Both the position numbers and the translations under genes were made by a program. Positions 35,671-44,546 of a DNA stretch of 64,000 nt are shown here, in pieces. Source of the DNA: Pseudomonadota bacterium (GTDB lineage: Bacteria; Pseudomonadota; Gammaproteobacteria; Steroidobacterales; Steroidobacteraceae); NCBI GenBank assembly GCA_023417315.1, contig JAEZFW010000049.1:124001-188000 (forward strand). Direction: 5' to 3'. The notes under the pieces were generated by a model. It worked only from the letters and a program-made list of their open reading frames with translations. It did no database searches and had not been told where the DNA came from. The stretch's first letter is position 1. Each line of letters starts with the position of its first letter.

Positions 35671-36693
35671 ATGATCGATGCCGCTCTACCTCTTGCTCGC
35701 GCCCACAGGGCGCTCGACCGCCGCATCAACGTCGCTCCGATGATGGACTACACGGATCGACACTGTCGGTATTTCCTGCGGCTCTTGAGCCCTAGCGCGC
35801 TGCTCTACACTGAAATGATCACTGCACCGGCGATCGTGCGCGGCGATCGCAAAAGGTTGCTTCAATTTGATCCGTTCGAGCATCCCGTCGCCCTGCAACT
35901 CGGCGGCAGCGATCCCCAGGAGCTTGCGATCGCTGCTCGTGCAGGCGAAGAGCAGGGCTATGACGAGATCAATCTCAATTGCGGTTGTCCGAGCGATCGC
36001 GTGCAGAGCGGGCGGTTCGGTGCGTGCCTCATGGCGGAGCCATCGTTGGTGGCGGATTGTGTGCGGACGATGCGCGAAAGCGTGCATGTCCCAGTGACCG
36101 TCAAGTGCCGAATCGCGATCGAGCCGATGCCGAGCGACGATGAGAACGAGTACGAGTTCTTGAAGCGCTTCATCCAAACCGTCGCCGTGGCCGGCTGCAA
36201 TGTCTTCATCGTGCATGCGAGACGCGCAGTGCTGAAGGGCCTGAGCCCGAAAGAGAATCGAGAGATCCCACCGCTCCGATACGATATCGCACGAAGACTT
36301 CGCGCTGTTTTTCCTGGGCTCACCTTCATTCTCAACGGCGGCCTGCGAACGTTGGAGCAGATTGCGGAGGAGTGGCCGCACTTCGACGGAGTGATGATCG
36401 GCCGCGAGGCGTATCACAACCCGTATTTTCTCGCGCATCTTCACCAGCGGTTCATCGATCCAAATTGGGCGCTCCCCTCGCGCGAAGAGGTCATCGAGAA
36501 GTTCGTGCCGTACGTGCGCGCACAGATTGCAGAAGGCCACTCCCTTCGTGCAATCCTGCGGCACGTGCAAGGACTCTACGCGGGGCTGCCCAACGTCCGG
36601 GCCTGGCGTCGCTTCCTATCTGAGCAGGCCGCCCAGGATGTGAAAGATGCGGACGTGCTCCTCGATTCGTTGCGCATCGTTCGCGCTGCTTGA
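35671..36693 (+). CDS. dusA: tRNA-dihydrouridine(20/20a) synthase DusA
   Basis: A 340-residue FMN enzyme that reduces uridines in the tRNA D-loop. DusA-type marks are INVAPMMDYTDRHCRYFLRL near the N terminus, ALQLGGSDPQELA, the catalytic cysteine in INLNCGCPSDRVQSGRFGA, KCRIAIE, FIVHARRAVLKGLSPKENRE and the FMN phosphate-binding INGGLRT / GVMIGREAYHNPY. Two starts are possible: ATG 35659, which overlaps a TTAGAAT sequence that could be a -10 box, or ATG 35671. I use the second. It is monocistronic, bounded by inverted repeats on both sides. Confidence 0.93.
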   Translation: MIDAALPLARAHRALDRRINVAPMMDYTDRHCRYFLRLLSPSALLYTEMITAPAIVRGDRKRLLQFDPFEHPVALQLGGSDPQELAIAARAGEEQGYDEINLNCGCPSDRVQSGRFGACLMAEPSLVADCVRTMRESVHVPVTVKCRIAIEPMPSDDENEYEFLKRFIQTVAVAGCNVFIVHARRAVLKGLSPKENREIPPLRYDIARRLRAVFPGLTFILNGGLRTLEQIAEEWPHFDGVMIGREAYHNPYFLAHLHQRFIDPNWALPSREEVIEKFVPYVRAQIAEGHSLRAILRHVQGLYAGLPNVRAWRRFLSEQAAQDVKDADVLLDSLRIVRAA

Positions 36694-36697
36694 GAAC

Positions 36698-36901
36698 AAG
36701 AAACTCTCGCCAAGCGCGCCAAGGAAGACTCAAGTCTAATCTTCTTCCGATCTCCGCGTCTCTGCGGCTCTGCGAGCGTTATTCTTCGCGGCCGCGCGGC
36801 ACGGAACGATTATTCTCGCAGAGCCGCAGAGACGCGGAGGTAAGAATGCAGAATATTGATTCTTCGTGTTGCGGGCTTGGCGTGCTTGGCGAGAGTTTCT
36901 T
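36698..36901. repeat. nested inverted repeats between dusA and the M28 peptidase gene
   Basis: Two inverted repeats nest in one gap. The outer arms are 36698-36723 and 36876-36901 (26 bases, one mismatch, unit around CTCGCCAAGCGCGCCAAG). The inner arms are 36752-36776 and 36815-36839 (25 bases, perfect, CTCCGCGTCTCTGCGGCTCT core). They fill almost the whole 215-base space between two convergent genes and could form one long branched hairpin. Confidence 0.85.
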
Positions 36902-36908
36902 CCATCTT

Positions 36909-38327
36909 TTACTCCCCAGAACTTGGAAGCCTCCCGAAGTCGCCTTCCTTCGTCGCCGCCAGGTAAGCGGCTGCGGCATAAGCCGCAACGGACTGATCCA
37001 GGATTTTCGGGTCGATCTTGAGCAGCGTGTCGTTCACGGTGTGGTGCACGTCGAAGTACGACGAGGCATCGAGCGATAGATCGAGGACTGGAACGCCCAT
37101 CGTTCTCAGTGGACCGACGTCCGCGCCGCCGGTTGCGTCATTACCGCCGAGCTCCACGTTGAGCGGCTCCAGGACCGATTGAATCGCAGCGATTGCGGGG
37201 AGCATTTCCTGCGTCACTTGGGAGCGGAGCCGCCACACGGGACCTTGGCCCACGTCAGCCTCCATCGCGATCACATGGCGGCCGACCTCATCACCGATCT
37301 GTTTCGCGTACTCGCGCGCACCCGATAGCCCGAATTCCTCATTCGCGAACAACACCACCCGAATCGTCCGGTTCGGTTTGCGGTCCAGACGGCTGATCAA
37401 GCGGGCCGCTTCGACGACGATCGCAACACCAGCGCCGTCATCAAGCGCGCCATGCCCCAGATCCCACGAATCAAGGTGTGCACCCAAGAGGACGATTTCA
37501 CTTGCGCGCTCTCGCCCAGGGATCTCGCCGATCACATTCGCGGACCACACGGGCGGCAGCTCGCGGGCGCTCGACTTCAACCGCAGCCGCACCGGCTTGC
37601 CGGCCGCTACTTGTCGGGCCAGCAAATCTGCATCGGGGTTGGCGAGCGCGAATGCTGGGATTCGGGGCGCGTCGATCGCGTATACGAGCGAGCCAGTATG
37701 CGCGATTCGATCGTCTGAGGTACCTACCGAACGAATCACGAGCGCGATGGCGCCGAGCTTCGCGGCCACACTCGGCCCCTGCACGCGGCCGCGAACGACG
37801 CTGGAGTACGCGCTACCTGCTCGGCTGCGCTCCATGCGATGGTCGATGAAGACGATCTTGTTCGCCGCTGCATTCGCGGGCAGATTCTGCAGCTGATCGA
37901 AGGACTCGACGCGCAGAACGACGCCTTCCAGGCCTGCATCCGAAGTACCTACGCTTCCCCCGAGAGAAACGCCGGTCAATTCGATCGGCACTTTCCCGAG
38001 TAGGGTCAGCTCGGCATTGCCCCGGATCCAGCGCGGCACGAGCACGTCTTGGCTGCGCACGTTCGTGAAACCTAAGTTGCCCAATCGATTCAACGCCCAA
38101 CGAACTCCGGCAGCATCGCCCTCGGTACCGGCGAACCGCGGGCCGACTTCAGTGACGAGCGACTCGACATGATCGAAAGCCTGAGTGCCGGATGAGATCG
38201 CACGATCGCGCAACGCTGCGGCAGCCGCCAGGTCCTGCTCGGTCCAATCGGCGGCGAATGCGCCTGTGGCCCAAGAGCAGACGGCAAAAGAAAGCAGCGC
38301 GCTAAGGGCCGCCCGTGTTATGAACAT
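36909..38327 (-). CDS. secreted M28-family zinc aminopeptidase with PA domain
   Basis: A 472-residue protein with a signal peptide (ITRAALSALLSFAVCSWATG, cleavage near AFAA). A protease-associated insert lies around residues 140-245. The M28 catalytic domain shows all zinc ligands and the base: LLGAHLDSWD (H), GALDDGAGVA (bridging D), FANEEFGLSG (E-E), MEADVG (D) and YFDVHHTVNDTL (H). Family members are periplasmic or secreted aminopeptidases or carboxypeptidases (for instance plasma glutamate carboxypeptidase-like). It is convergent with dusA and divergent from the cyclase-FHA gene. Confidence 0.9.
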   Translation of the reverse strand: MFITRAALSALLSFAVCSWATGAFAADWTEQDLAAAAALRDRAISSGTQAFDHVESLVTEVGPRFAGTEGDAAGVRWALNRLGNLGFTNVRSQDVLVPRWIRGNAELTLLGKVPIELTGVSLGGSVGTSDAGLEGVVLRVESFDQLQNLPANAAANKIVFIDHRMERSRAGSAYSSVVRGRVQGPSVAAKLGAIALVIRSVGTSDDRIAHTGSLVYAIDAPRIPAFALANPDADLLARQVAAGKPVRLRLKSSARELPPVWSANVIGEIPGRERASEIVLLGAHLDSWDLGHGALDDGAGVAIVVEAARLISRLDRKPNRTIRVVLFANEEFGLSGAREYAKQIGDEVGRHVIAMEADVGQGPVWRLRSQVTQEMLPAIAAIQSVLEPLNVELGGNDATGGADVGPLRTMGVPVLDLSLDASSYFDVHHTVNDTLLKIDPKILDQSVAAYAAAAYLAATKEGDFGRLPSSGE

Positions 38328-38452
38328 ACTGGAGAGCTCCTCGGGATCCTGCTGACCCGGTTATGTTGCGTACTGATATGTATAATGCCAGCGCGCCCGG
38401 CCACTTGGGCGCAGCGGGTGAGGTGAATTCTGGGTGATACTCTAGCCTCGAT

Positions 38453-39367
38453 ATGGGAAAGGACATCGAATTAGCCATCTTGTTCGCCGATGTCGTCGGC
38501 AGCACGCGCATTTATGAGGTCATGGGCGATCTGCGTGCTCGGGACATGGTGCTCACCTGCGTCGAGATCATGCGATCCGCGACCGAGCAGAACCATGGCA
38601 CCGTGATCAAGACGATCGGCGATGAAATCATGGCCACTTTTCCAACCGCGAACGATGCTTTGAACGCCGCTAGCCGCATGCAGCACGACATTCGCATGCA
38701 TGCGGAGCTCAAGGTCGAAGGCCAACCGATTGCGATCCGAATCGGAGGCCATTTCGGCCCAGTCGTGCTCGAGAACCGAGACATCTTCGGCGCCGCCGTG
38801 CATACCGCGAATCGCATGACGAGCCAGGCCAAAGCAGGGCAGATCATGGTCACGAGCGCGATCGTAGAGCGGCTCGCACCGGAGTGGCAGTCCGCCGTCC
38901 GGCAGATCGACGTGGCCACGTTGAAGGGTAAGACGAGCGAAGACGAGCTATACGAGGTGCTGTGGCAGAAGGAAGATGCGACCAGCATGCTGCCGGCCAT
39001 CGCGTTGGGCGCGGCGGCCTCGCGCGAAAAGAAGCAGCACCCGCGGCGTCTGCGCATCCGTTTTCAAGGCCAAGAGATGCTGCTGGACGATGCGCGCACG
39101 AGCATCACGATCGGCCGCGCGGAAGAAAACGACGTCGTCATCAAGGGGAACTTGATCTCGCGCTTGCACGCGAAGATCGAGCTCAACCGCAGCAAATTCG
39201 TGCTCGTCGATCAGAGCACCAACGGTACCTTCGTCACGACTCGCGAAGGCGAGGAAGCTTTCGTTCGTCGCGACAGCATGCAGCTCAAGGGCGAGGGCAT
39301 GATCGGCTTCGGACGAGTACCCGAGAATGGCTCAGCACTGACGATCAAGTACGTGTGCGAGGAGTAG
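38453..39367 (+). CDS. class III nucleotidyl cyclase fused to an FHA domain
   Basis: A 304-residue soluble protein. Residues 5-165 form a class III cyclase domain with both metal aspartates (ILFADVVGSTRIYE; KTIGDEIMATF), the lysine expected for ATP recognition in VIKTIGDE, the second specificity residue in ENRDIFGAAVHTANRM and the transition-state Asn and Arg of the same segment. Residues 195-300 are an FHA domain (ITIGRAEENDVVIKG, ISRLHAKIEL, DQSTNGTF), which binds phosphothreonine. It probably makes cAMP under control of a phosphoprotein or localises to one. TATAAT at 38381-38386 may be its -10 box. The M28 gene is divergent; pckG is convergent. Confidence 0.87.
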   Translation: MGKDIELAILFADVVGSTRIYEVMGDLRARDMVLTCVEIMRSATEQNHGTVIKTIGDEIMATFPTANDALNAASRMQHDIRMHAELKVEGQPIAIRIGGHFGPVVLENRDIFGAAVHTANRMTSQAKAGQIMVTSAIVERLAPEWQSAVRQIDVATLKGKTSEDELYEVLWQKEDATSMLPAIALGAAASREKKQHPRRLRIRFQGQEMLLDDARTSITIGRAEENDVVIKGNLISRLHAKIELNRSKFVLVDQSTNGTFVTTREGEEAFVRRDSMQLKGEGMIGFGRVPENGSALTIKYVCEE

Positions 39368-39390
39368 AAAGAAGGAAGTAGTCAGTGATT

Positions 39391-39454
39391 AGTGATAGTG
39401 GTTAGTTCAGAGTCAAAGCTCAGGCACACATTCCGAACTAGCCACTTAACCACT
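39391..39454. repeat. imperfect inverted repeat between the cyclase-FHA gene and pckG
   Basis: Arms near 39391-39408 and 39435-39454 pair imperfectly (GTGATAGTGGTTAGTTC with GAACTAGCCACTTAACCACT). The left arm lies in a run of AGTGATTAGTGATAG-like units. It sits between convergent gene ends, like the other repeats of this group. Confidence 0.55.
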
Positions 39455-39464
39455 TCTCTCTTTG

Positions 39465-41210
39465 CTAGTCGCTGAGCTTTGCCGCCATCTCTCTGAGCTC
39501 ATCGCGAAGCTCGTCCGGAGCTCGATCTCTGAACTGGTCCAGATATTTGAGAATTGCCTCGATCTCCTTGCGCCACGCCGGCGTATCGACTGCGAGCAGT
39601 GCGTCGAGCGTAGCTGCATCGATTTTCAAGCCCGACGTATCGAGGTCTTCCCTCCGCGGAACGAATCCGATCGCAGTCTCTCGCGCACCCCCGCGGCCCT
39701 CGCAGCGATCCATGATCCACTGGAGCACGCGTAAGTTGTCGCCGAAGCCCGGCCACATGAATCGCCGATTGTTGTCCTGTCGGAACCAGTTCACGTGGAA
39801 GATACGGGGGAGCTTGTCGCTTCTCTTTGCGAACGACAGCCAATGCTTCCAGTAGTCGCCGAAGTTGTAGCCGCAGAATGGCTTCATGGCCATTGGATCG
39901 CGGCGTACCACGCCGACTTGGCCAGTGGCTGCTGCGGTGGTTTCGGACGCCATGCCCGCGCCGATTACAACGCCATGCGCCCAGTTGCGAGCCTCATAGA
40001 TCAAGGGAGCAACTTCGCGGCGACGACCGCCGAACAAGATCGCAGAGATCGGCACGCCTTCGGGCGCATCGGACAGTTTCGAGTAGCTGGGGTTGCGCTT
40101 CGCAGAGACGGTGAAACGAGAATTCGGATGCGCCGCCGGACCGGTGCCCGGGTTGTAGGGCTTGCCCTGCCAGTCAATGGATGGCGTCCCATCTTCGAGC
40201 CCTTCCCACCAAGGCTGGTTATCTGCCGTGACTGCGACATTCGTGAAGATCGTATCGGAGCGAATCATCTCGTCCGCGTTGCGATTCGTCTTCGCGTTGG
40301 TGCCGGGCACGACACCGAAGTAACCGGCCTCGGGGTTGATCGCGCGCAACTCACCATTCGGCCCCACGTGCATCCAGCAAATATCATCGCCGATCGTCCA
40401 GACCTTCCAGCCGGGCATCGAATCGGGCGGTACGAGCATCGCGAGATTCGTCTTGCCGCACGACGATGGAAACGCCGCCGCGATGTAGTGCGTGCGACCT
40501 TCAGGATTCTGAATGCCCATGATGAGCATGTGCTCGGCAAGCCATCCCTCGTCGCGGGCCTGCCAACTCGCAATGCGCAGTGCGTGACATTTCTTGCCGA
40601 GCAGCGCATTACCGCCATATCCGGAGCCGACACTCTTGATCGACAATTCCTCCGGGAAGTGCATGATGAAGCGACGCGCAGGATCGAGATCGCCGATGGA
40701 GTGGAGGCCTTTGACGAAGCGCTCTTCGCGCTCGATTCGGCGCAACGCGGGTGTTCCCATGCGCGTCATCACACGCATGTTCGCCACTACGTACGGGCTA
40801 TCCGTGACCTCGACTCCGCAACGCGAGTAGGGCGATTCGATCGGACCCATGCAGTAAGGGATGACGTACATCGTGCGCCCGCGCATTGCGCCTTCGAACA
40901 GCGCATCGATCTTGCGGTGAGCTTCGTCGGGCGACATCCAATTGTTGTTGGGGCCAGCGTCGTCGCGCGAGCGCGTGCACACATACGTGAGATGTTCGAC
41001 ACGCGCGACATCCGAAGGATGCGATCGGTGCAGAAAGCAGTTCGGATGGGTCGTGGGATTCAGCTTGATAAGATCGCCGCTTTCCAACATCTGTGCGACG
41101 AGGCGCTCGTGCTCGGCGTCAGACCCCGTACACCAACGAACTGAATCAGGTTTGGTGAGTCGTGCTACTTCGTCGATCCAGCGTGCAAGCGACGCATTCG
41201 ATGTGCTCAT
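39465..41210 (-). CDS. pckG: GTP-dependent phosphoenolpyruvate carboxykinase
   Basis: A 581-residue enzyme converting oxaloacetate and GTP to phosphoenolpyruvate in gluconeogenesis. GTP-type PEPCK marks: YVIPYCMGPIESPYSRCGVE in the N-terminal part, the kinase-1 loop with the hyper-reactive cysteine FPSSCGKTNLAML, IGDDICWMHVGPNGELRAIN, GVPISAILFGGRRREVAPL and NWFRQDNNRRFMWPGFGDN. Length is close to the 590-620 usual for the family. The first ATG (41210) gives a slightly short but complete N terminus. Single-gene unit, divergent from the secreted protein gene at 41414. Confidence 0.95.
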   Translation of the reverse strand: MSTSNASLARWIDEVARLTKPDSVRWCTGSDAEHERLVAQMLESGDLIKLNPTTHPNCFLHRSHPSDVARVEHLTYVCTRSRDDAGPNNNWMSPDEAHRKIDALFEGAMRGRTMYVIPYCMGPIESPYSRCGVEVTDSPYVVANMRVMTRMGTPALRRIEREERFVKGLHSIGDLDPARRFIMHFPEELSIKSVGSGYGGNALLGKKCHALRIASWQARDEGWLAEHMLIMGIQNPEGRTHYIAAAFPSSCGKTNLAMLVPPDSMPGWKVWTIGDDICWMHVGPNGELRAINPEAGYFGVVPGTNAKTNRNADEMIRSDTIFTNVAVTADNQPWWEGLEDGTPSIDWQGKPYNPGTGPAAHPNSRFTVSAKRNPSYSKLSDAPEGVPISAILFGGRRREVAPLIYEARNWAHGVVIGAGMASETTAAATGQVGVVRRDPMAMKPFCGYNFGDYWKHWLSFAKRSDKLPRIFHVNWFRQDNNRRFMWPGFGDNLRVLQWIMDRCEGRGGARETAIGFVPRREDLDTSGLKIDAATLDALLAVDTPAWRKEIEAILKYLDQFRDRAPDELRDELREMAAKLSD

Positions 41211-41413
41211 TTAAAAGAAGAACCTCTGATACCGGCGCGGGGCGCTCTACGCGTCGATGCAAGCACGAGCTCTTCGTGCTGCCGTTTGCGGTCGCATCGA
41301 GAACGAGAGCACAAATTATACCGACCGCGTTCGCACTCGCTGCAGCAAATCTCCTGCACCGTATACGTGCGCGCTCATTGCATACACATGCGTGGAACAC
41401 ATTCGCTGCCGCG

Positions 41414-41941
41414 ATGCATCGCGAATGCACGCGCATAACGCAGCTGAGGTGTGCGAAGTTGCCTACGATTTGTTTGTTCCTGGCGATGAGCGTCATGGCT
41501 TTCGATCTGACAGCGCAAGACATCAAGCAGATCGAAACGGAATTGATCGCAGAAGTTCGCCTCGATCCCGTGGCCAGTCCAATTCCGCACGCTGCTCGAT
41601 TTGCACCGGCCAAAGTGGTCGAGCAAGGGGACGTTGTGTACTACACGGTGCGCATTCGCAATGTTTCTTCGGACTACGCGCGCGATGTCATGGTGATTCA
41701 GCGCATTCCCGCGAACACAGTGTATGTGCGTGACTCCGCTGCTGCACCTGGCGCTGAAGTTTCGTTCTCGATCGATGGCGGGCAGACATTCGCGCCGGCA
41801 GGGGAATTGCGAATCGCCGATCCGACCGGCGTCGCGCGTGCCGCGCCACTCGAGCAGTACACGCATATCCGGTGGCGCTTGCGCAATCCGCTCGCTCCAG
41901 GTGCAGTTGCGCTCGCACGCTTCAGAGCCATCTTCCAATGA
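41414..41941 (+). CDS. secreted DUF11-like protein of unknown function
   Basis: About 175 residues. ATG 41414 gives a likely signal peptide (basic start, hydrophobic LPTICLFLAMSVMAF, cleavage near LTAQ); the frame stays open further upstream to 41162, but that part overlaps pckG on the other strand and has no coding character. The mature part resembles one DUF11-type immunoglobulin-like repeat: VVYYTVRIRNVSSDYARDVM, RIPANTVYVRDSAAAPGAEV, SFSIDGGQTFAPAGEL and IRWRLRNPLAPGAVALARF. Such domains occur in surface proteins. Its TGA overlaps the ATGATG start of the helicase gene, so translation of the two may be coupled although their roles seem unrelated. Confidence 0.68.
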   Translation: MHRECTRITQLRCAKLPTICLFLAMSVMAFDLTAQDIKQIETELIAEVRLDPVASPIPHAARFAPAKVVEQGDVVYYTVRIRNVSSDYARDVMVIQRIPANTVYVRDSAAAPGAEVSFSIDGGQTFAPAGELRIADPTGVARAAPLEQYTHIRWRLRNPLAPGAVALARFRAIFQ

Positions 41942-43905
41942 TGGACTACGAAGAGATCTTCGGAGCGGAAGGGCCGCTCGCGCGAACGCTGCCGGGCTTC
42001 GCCACGCGAGCCGAGCAGATTGCGATGGCGCAACAGGTCGACCGAGCACTGCGCACCAGCGGCAAACTCATCGTCGAAGCGGGCACGGGGACTGGTAAGA
42101 CGTTCGCGTATCTTGCTCCGGCGTTGCACTCCGGGCGCCGCGTCATCGTCTCGACCGGAACGCGCACGCTTCAAGATCAGCTCTTTCATCGCGACCTGCC
42201 CACGATCGCAAAGGCCCTGGGTCGACCCGTACGTGTGGCACTGCTGAAGGGGCGAGCGAACTATCTTTGCATCCATCGTCTGAATCTCGCGGAGCAACAG
42301 GCGATCAGTCGCGGACTGCGCCGCGACGTAGCGACGGCATTGCCGAAAGTGCGTGCGTGGAGCGGCGTCACACGCAGCGGCGACATCGCAGAGGCGAGAC
42401 ACCTGAGCGATGAGCATCCCGTTTGGTCCTGGGTTACTTCCACGCGCGACAATTGCCTCGGCGCGGACTGCGAGGCGTTCGAGCGGTGCCACGTCGTTCA
42501 CGCGCGGCGCGAAGCACAAGCCGCGGATGTGATCGTGGTGAATCATCATCTGTTACTGGCGGATCTGGTGTTGAAGGAGGAAGGGTTTGGCGATCTGTTG
42601 CCGGGCGCGGATGCGGTCATCATCGACGAGGCTCACCAGTTTGCGGATGTCGCTTCGAACTTTCTCGGCTTCACCGTCTCCGCGCGACAGCTACAGGCGC
42701 TGGCACGCGATCTGAACGCGGAGCTGCTGACGTACAACTCGCGAATCGAAGTCTCATCTGCTCTGACGCAAACCTTAGAGCGTCAGCTCGTCGACCTTCA
42801 GGACGCGCTGAGCACTCGCCAGGGACGCAGCGAGTTCGCTGATTGGTCTGCTGCAGTGATCGAGGCCATCGAACATATTCACGCGTCAATCGATGAGCTT
42901 ACGCGCGCACTCGAGCAACCTGCGAAGGATCAACCGGGGCTTGCGGCTTTGCGCAGACGCAGTGTAGAGATTGGAACACGTCTCGCTACTTTGTTGGACT
43001 CGGAGTCGCGCAGCGAGCCAGCAAGCGTGCGTTGGGCGCAATCCGGTGCGCACGGAGTGAGTTTGCACTACGTGCCGATCGATGTAGCGAACCAACTCGG
43101 AGCGTTGATCGAGGCGCATGCGAGCGCATGGATCTTTACCTCCGCGACGCTCGCGGTCGGCGAGGCATTCTCGCATTTCGAGAATCGCATCGGCGTTCAC
43201 GACGCGCAGACCGCTCGATTCGGCAGCCCGTTCGACTACGCGAAGCAAACTTTGCTCTACTTGCCGCAGCAGTTTGCGGACCCATCTTCTCCTAAGTACA
43301 CCGAGCAGGTCATCGCGACTGCGCTGCGCATTCTGGAGGCGAGTGGGGGACGCGCCTTTCTTTTGTTCACGAGCCATCGCGCATTGCGCGAAGGCGCCGA
43401 CGTTCTGTTCAAGATGCTCGGCGCGCAGCTTCCGTATCCGATCTTCGTACAAGGTGACGCTCCGCGAGATGCGCTGCTCACGAAGTTCCGTCAGGCGGGC
43501 AATGGGGTGCTGCTCGGCACGAGTACGTTCTGGGAAGGCGTTGATGTGAAGGGCACTGCGCTGACGGTCGTCATCATCGATAAGCTGCCGTTCGCGGTGC
43601 CAGACGATCCGGTGTTGAAAGCGCGCTTGGATGCGATCGAGCGACGCGGAGGCAATCCGTTCTTCGAAGAGCAAGTGCCGCAAGCTGTGATCGCGTTGAA
43701 GCAGGGCGTGGGTCGCTTGATCCGCGATCCTGAGGATTTCGGCGTGGTCGTCCTCTGCGACCCGCGCCTCCGCACACGCGGCTACGGCCGCATCTTCCTA
43801 GACAGCCTCCCGGCTATGCCGAGGACGAGCACGTTGCAGGATGTGGCAGAGTTTCTACGCACACGCCTGGCCCAGTCAGCTCCCAAAGCGGCGGATGGAC
43901 GCTGA
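41938..43905 (+). CDS. yoaA: YoaA/DinG-type ATP-dependent DNA helicase
   Basis: A 655-residue superfamily 2 iron-sulfur helicase (XPD-like, 5'-3'). Walker A is EAGTGTGKTFAY, motif Ia VIVSTGTRTLQDQLF, the DEAH box VIIDEAHQFAD and motif VI QGVGRLIRDPEDFG. Four cysteines fit the Fe-S cluster: one in NYLCIHRL and three in NCLGADCEAFERCHV. Size and cysteine spacing fit YoaA better than E. coli DinG. YoaA works with the clamp-loader subunit HolC in repair of stalled forks. ATG 41938 (ATGATG) follows the upstream stop with an overlap; a longer frame from 41872 lies inside that gene. Confidence 0.9.
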   Translation: MMDYEEIFGAEGPLARTLPGFATRAEQIAMAQQVDRALRTSGKLIVEAGTGTGKTFAYLAPALHSGRRVIVSTGTRTLQDQLFHRDLPTIAKALGRPVRVALLKGRANYLCIHRLNLAEQQAISRGLRRDVATALPKVRAWSGVTRSGDIAEARHLSDEHPVWSWVTSTRDNCLGADCEAFERCHVVHARREAQAADVIVVNHHLLLADLVLKEEGFGDLLPGADAVIIDEAHQFADVASNFLGFTVSARQLQALARDLNAELLTYNSRIEVSSALTQTLERQLVDLQDALSTRQGRSEFADWSAAVIEAIEHIHASIDELTRALEQPAKDQPGLAALRRRSVEIGTRLATLLDSESRSEPASVRWAQSGAHGVSLHYVPIDVANQLGALIEAHASAWIFTSATLAVGEAFSHFENRIGVHDAQTARFGSPFDYAKQTLLYLPQQFADPSSPKYTEQVIATALRILEASGGRAFLLFTSHRALREGADVLFKMLGAQLPYPIFVQGDAPRDALLTKFRQAGNGVLLGTSTFWEGVDVKGTALTVVIIDKLPFAVPDDPVLKARLDAIERRGGNPFFEEQVPQAVIALKQGVGRLIRDPEDFGVVVLCDPRLRTRGYGRIFLDSLPAMPRTSTLQDVAEFLRTRLAQSAPKAADGR

Positions 43906-43920
43906 GCCTCTTGATTTTCT

Positions 43921-44030
43921 TCGCCGCGATCGCCGCGTTCGCCGCGAGAGTATTTGATCTCTCGTTCTTGCTGCCGGACTCTTATGCCGGGCGGAAATAA
44001 CTCTCGCGGCGACCGCGGCGACCGCGGCGA
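43921..44030. repeat. 31-bp inverted repeat after the helicase gene
   Basis: Arms 43921-43951 and 44000-44030 pair at 29 of 31 positions with a 48-base loop. Each arm is three tandem TCGCCGCG(A/T/G)-type 9-base units ending in AGAGT. It fills the space between the helicase gene and the convergent GxxExxY gene. Confidence 0.85.
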
Positions 44031-44046
44031 GTACATTTCGAACTCG

Positions 44047-44457
44047 TTAATCGTCGGCCGTGTCGCGCATTGGAAAGTCGTTGCTTCCATTTACGACTCG
44101 AATCATGCCATCGCGTAGTGTCGTGACGCTGAAGTTAAGGAAATAGCCGAGAGGCCGGTTGCTCAGGCGTAGGTACGTCAATAGCTGCTTACGGTGAGCG
44201 TTGTGCAATCTCTCGACGCACTTTACCTCTACAATTACCTTATCCTCGATGATTAGGTCAGCGCGGAATCCTTCTTCGAAGGTCAAGCTCTTGTAGGAGA
44301 TGGTCACGGGAATCTGGCGCTTTACAATCAGGCTGCGGCTGCGGAGTTCGTGTGCGAGCACAATCTCGTATACGGATTCCAGCAATCCTGGACCGAGTTC
44401 ACTATGTAGTTCGAAAGCGACGTCGAGAAGGATGGTGCCGATGTCGTTCTCGTCCAT
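44047..44457 (-). CDS. GxxExxY-family protein
   Basis: A 136-residue protein with the naming motif ELGPGLLESVYEIVLAHEL at residues 19-37. The rest matches the family's nuclease-like core: FRADLIIEDKVIVEVKCVER (the E-x-K pattern of PD-(D/E)XK folds) and LLTYLRLSNRPLGYFLNFS. Members are small proteins of unknown function, widespread and often single mobile-looking genes; some sit in intervening sequences. The gene and the following 90 bases appear more AT-rich than the neighbours. It abuts the 31-bp inverted repeat at 43921-44030. Confidence 0.85.
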   Translation of the reverse strand: MDENDIGTILLDVAFELHSELGPGLLESVYEIVLAHELRSRSLIVKRQIPVTISYKSLTFEEGFRADLIIEDKVIVEVKCVERLHNAHRKQLLTYLRLSNRPLGYFLNFSVTTLRDGMIRVVNGSNDFPMRDTADD

Positions 44458-44546
44458 GGGTAGGAGCCTCAGTTGATTTAGTGCTTTCCTACTTGTTCAT
44501 ACTACTTTGCTGCTGCGCTAAGCAGCATTGAAGAAACTCTGCGAAC

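Noticed and set aside
34293..35729. A 478-codon open frame antisense to the GGDEF-EAL gene
   Set aside because: Lies wholly over conserved GGDEF and EAL motifs of the sense strand and is low in hydrophobic pattern; a coding shadow.
39795..41144. A 449-codon open frame antisense to pckG
   Set aside because: Long antisense frames are common in GC-rich genes with biased third positions; the sequence has no recognisable motif and pckG on the other strand is certain.
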